From Ideonella sp. (GTDB lineage Bacteria > Pseudomonadota > Gammaproteobacteria > Burkholderiales > Burkholderiaceae_C): DNA of 64,000 nucleotides. A program made the translations under genes and the position numbers. The stretch spans positions 496,001 through 560,000 of the forward strand of contig JADKIA010000031.1 in NCBI GenBank assembly GCA_016721465.1, given 5' to 3'. The notes under the pieces are model-generated. The model searched no databases. It saw nothing but the letters and a program-made list of their open reading frames with translations, and was not told the DNA's origin. Shown here one piece after another: positions 61,383-64,000 of this stretch; positions within the stretch are counted from its first letter, which is position 1; each line of letters begins with the position of its first letter.

Positions 61383-64000
61383 ATGAGCCGTTCGCAATCG
61401 CTGTGGGTTTCGATGCTGGTGCTGGCCAGCCTGGTGTTGGGAGCCTGTGGCAAGAATGAGGCCGACGTCCTGGCTTCGGCCAAGGCGTCCCTCGAAAAGC
61501 GCGACACCAAGGTTGCGACCATCGAGCTGAAGAGCCTGCTGCAGAAGCACCCCGACTCGGGCGAGGCCCGTTTCCTGCTGGGCCGGGCGCTGCTGGAATC
61601 GGGCGACCTGGCCGCGGCGGAGGCCGAACTCAACCGTGCGCTGGAAAACAAGTTCTCCGATGAGGCCGTGGCGCCCGTCATGGCGCAGGTGCTCTTGGGT
61701 CTTCGGCAGTACCGCAAGCTGACCGATCGCTACGCCAAGTTCGAAGTGGCCGACTTCCAAGGCGCCACCTTGTTGAAGGTGGCGCTGGGCATGGCCTACG
61801 CCGCTCAAGGCCAGAAGGACGAGGCGCAAGCGTCCATCCGGCGTGCCTTGGAGATCAAGCCCGACTCGCCGGAGGCCAACGTGGCCCAGGCGCGCTTGTT
61901 GGCCAGCGATGGCAAGGCCGACGAGGCACTGAAGGTGCTGGATGCGCTGCTGGCCAAATCACCTGCCAGCACCGAGGCCTGGCACCTCAAGGGGGCCCTG
62001 TTGCAGCAGGCCAAGGGCGACCTGGCCGGTGCGGCGCAGGCTTACCGCAAGGAACTGGAGCTGCGCAACGACCTGCCCGAGGCCCACGCCGCATTGATTG
62101 CCCTGGCTTTCGCACAGCGCGACACCGACGCCGCGGCCAAGCAGGTCGACGAGTTGAAGAAGGTCTTGCCCAACCACCCGCAGACCAAGTATTTCGAAGC
62201 GCAGGCGGCATTTGCCAAGGGCGAGTACACGAAGGTGCGTGAACTGCTGCAACCCTTGTTGCGGGCCGCGCCCGAGCACGTGGGCCTGCTGCACCTGGCC
62301 GGGGCCACCGAGTTCAAGCTCGGTGCCACGGCGCAGGCCGAGACCTACCTGTCCAAGGCGATCCAGCTGGCGCCCAACTTCGTCGGGGCGCGCCGCGTGA
62401 TGGCGCAGGTCTATCTGAGGGCGCAACAGCCGGGCAAGGTGCAGGCGGTGCTCAAACCCATCGTCGACGCCGGCAAGGCCGACTCCGAGGCCTTGTCGCT
62501 GCTCGCCCAGGCCGCGGCCATGCAGGGCGACACCAAGTCCGCCGATGACTACTTCGCGCGTGCTGCCAAGCTCAAGCCCGAGGACACCCGCATCCGAGCG
62601 GCCCAAGCGCTTGGACAGGTGGCCCGTGGCAATGCCGACACCGCCTTCGTCGAGCTGGAATCGCTGGCCGCGGCCGATAAGGGCTCTGCGGTGGACTTGG
62701 CGCTGATCAGCGCCCACATCCGCCGCAACGAGTTGCCGGCAGCGCTCAAGGCGATCGACGCGCTGGACAAGAAGCAGCCCAACAGTGCCGTGGCGCCCAA
62801 CCTGCGCGGCCGCGTGCTCTTGCAGCAGAAGGACGCGGCCGGTGCGCGCAAGAATTTCGAACAAGCCCTGGTGCGCGAACCCAAGTTCGTGGCGGCTGCG
62901 GCAGCGCTCGCAGCCATGGACCTGGTCGACAAGAAGCCGGACGCCGCCAAGGGCCGCTTCGAAGCGGTGCTCAAGGCCGATCCGAAGAACGCGCAGGCCA
63001 TGATGGCGATGTCCGAACTGGCGGCACGTGCAGGGGACAAACCCGAGCAGGTGCTGAAGTGGATCAACGATGCCGTGGCAGCCGAACCCACCAACCCGGC
63101 ACCTCGGCTGTTGCTGGTGGACACCCACTTGCGTGCACGTGACTTCAAGGCCGCCGCCGCTGCAGCGCAGACCGCCGTGGCAGCGATGCCGGACAACGCC
63201 GATCTGCTCGACAAGCAGGCCCGTGTGCTGATGGCCTCGGGCGACGCCCAGCAGGCAGTGAGCAAGTTCGCGCGCATCACGCAGATGCGCCCGACCTCGG
63301 CGGCTGCCTTCGTCAACCTGGGCGAGGCTCAGCTGTCGGCCAACGACCTGGACGGGGCCGCCCGCGCCGCGCGCAGTGCCCTGGATCTGGCGCCGACCGC
63401 ATTGCCCGCGCAGAAGCTGGCGATCAGCGTGGCCGTGAAGCAGAAGCGTTGGAAGGAGGCCCTGGCCTTGGCTCGCACCATGCAGACGGCCCAGCCGACC
63501 GACGCAACCGGCCTGCTGGTCGAAGGTGAAATCGAACTGGAACAGAAGAACTTCGACAACGCCATCACCGCCTTTCGCAAAGCCACCACCCTGGCAGCGC
63601 CAGGCCAGGCGCCTGCGCGGCTGCACATGGCCCTGCTGCAGGCCAAGCGCGACGCGGACGCCACCAAGTTCGCCGACACCTGGGTGGCATCGCATCCGAA
63701 GGACGGGCTGTTCATCTACCACCTTGGCGATGTGGCGCTGGGGCGCAACGATCTCGCGGGCGCCGAGCGCCGCTACAACGAGGTGCTGAAGCTGCAGCCC
63801 GAGCATGCGCTGGCGCTCAACAACGTGGCCTGGCTGATGGTCCAACAGAAGCGCAGCGGTGCGGTGACGCTGGCCGAGCGCGCAGTGAAGGCCGCGCCGA
63901 ACCAACCGCCGTTGATGGACACGCTGGCCCTGGCGCTGGCGGCCGAGTCGCAGTTGCCCAAGGCGCTGGAGGTGCAGAAGAAGGTGGTCGAGATGGCACC
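61383..64000 (+). CDS. prsT: PEP-CTERM system TPR lipoprotein PrsT (3' end outside window)
   Basis: At least 872 residues from the ATG at 61383, preceded by GGGGAG; the gene runs off the window end. A signal peptide with lipobox (LVLGAC, Cys ~22) anchors it to the membrane. The rest is a continuous array of TPR-like helical pairs, such as SGEARFLLGRALLESGDLAA, LSKAIQLAPNFVGARRVMAQ and YNEVLKLQPEHALALNNVAW. This length, start and repeat style match the PrsT protein found with exosortase/PEP-CTERM exopolysaccharide loci. No exosortase or PEP-CTERM substrate is in the window; they may lie beyond the end. Confidence 0.85.
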   Translation, partial: MSRSQSLWVSMLVLASLVLGACGKNEADVLASAKASLEKRDTKVATIELKSLLQKHPDSGEARFLLGRALLESGDLAAAEAELNRALENKFSDEAVAPVMAQVLLGLRQYRKLTDRYAKFEVADFQGATLLKVALGMAYAAQGQKDEAQASIRRALEIKPDSPEANVAQARLLASDGKADEALKVLDALLAKSPASTEAWHLKGALLQQAKGDLAGAAQAYRKELELRNDLPEAHAALIALAFAQRDTDAAAKQVDELKKVLPNHPQTKYFEAQAAFAKGEYTKVRELLQPLLRAAPEHVGLLHLAGATEFKLGATAQAETYLSKAIQLAPNFVGARRVMAQVYLRAQQPGKVQAVLKPIVDAGKADSEALSLLAQAAAMQGDTKSADDYFARAAKLKPEDTRIRAAQALGQVARGNADTAFVELESLAAADKGSAVDLALISAHIRRNELPAALKAIDALDKKQPNSAVAPNLRGRVLLQQKDAAGARKNFEQALVREPKFVAAAAALAAMDLVDKKPDAAKGRFEAVLKADPKNAQAMMAMSELAARAGDKPEQVLKWINDAVAAEPTNPAPRLLLVDTHLRARDFKAAAAAAQTAVAAMPDNADLLDKQARVLMASGDAQQAVSKFARITQMRPTSAAAFVNLGEAQLSANDLDGAARAARSALDLAPTALPAQKLAISVAVKQKRWKEALALARTMQTAQPTDATGLLVEGEIELEQKNFDNAITAFRKATTLAAPGQAPARLHMALLQAKRDADATKFADTWVASHPKDGLFIYHLGDVALGRNDLAGAERRYNEVLKLQPEHALALNNVAWLMVQQKRSGAVTLAERAVKAAPNQPPLMDTLALALAAESQLPKALEVQKKVVEMA

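Overview
The window is GC-rich, densely packed DNA from a betaproteobacterium, most likely of the order Burkholderiales. The basis is the gene order yceD-rpmF-plsX-fabHDG-acpP-fabF-rpoE-rseA-rseB-degP-lepA-lepB-rnc-era-recO-pdxJ-acpS-nagZ, the divergent rne/rluC pair, and a PEP-CTERM-type PrsT lipoprotein. Many neighbouring genes share an ATGA or GTGA stop/start overlap. I see no tRNA, rRNA, CRISPR array or intact insertion sequence.

Region 1 (1-17.9 kb) is a surface-protein secretion locus. It opens inside a very large, cysteine-free, calcium-binding RTX/S-layer-type protein (at least 2336 residues visible) that ends at a strong terminator. Next come a PF10119-type methyltransferase, one doubtful and two clear small genes of unknown function, and a 218-residue protein that looks like the N-terminal domain of a TnpB transposon nuclease without its RuvC domain. 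The start codon of that protein lies inside an 18-bp inverted repeat, and its stop overlaps the start of the type I secretion operon: two PrtD-like ABC proteins, an HlyD-type adaptor, a TolC-type outer-membrane protein and a cyclophilin lipoprotein.

Region 2 (17.9-32.3 kb) is a surface-polysaccharide locus. On the plus strand are a Wzm/Wzt ABC exporter, a GNAT-like protein, a PIG-L deacetylase, a three-module glycosyltransferase and an acyltransferase. On the minus strand are rfbD, rfbC, a UDP-sugar epimerase, two family-2 glycosyltransferases and an O-antigen ligase/polymerase. S-layer protein, type I secretion genes and O-antigen genes lying together recall the Caulobacter rsa locus, where O-antigen anchors the S-layer; applying that here is inference.

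Region 3 (32.5-54.5 kb) is core genome: an RhlE-type helicase, an RsmI-like methylase and Maf on the minus strand, then fatty-acid synthesis, the sigma-E envelope-stress operon, and the lepA to nagZ run.

Region 4 (54.6-64.0 kb) holds RNase E on the minus strand, then rluC, a HAD phosphatase, a Rieske protein, an S49 peptidase, and a TPR lipoprotein (PrsT) cut by the window end.

The most unusual signals are the RuvC-less TnpB-like protein, the palindrome over its start codon, and its translational coupling to a type I secretion system.
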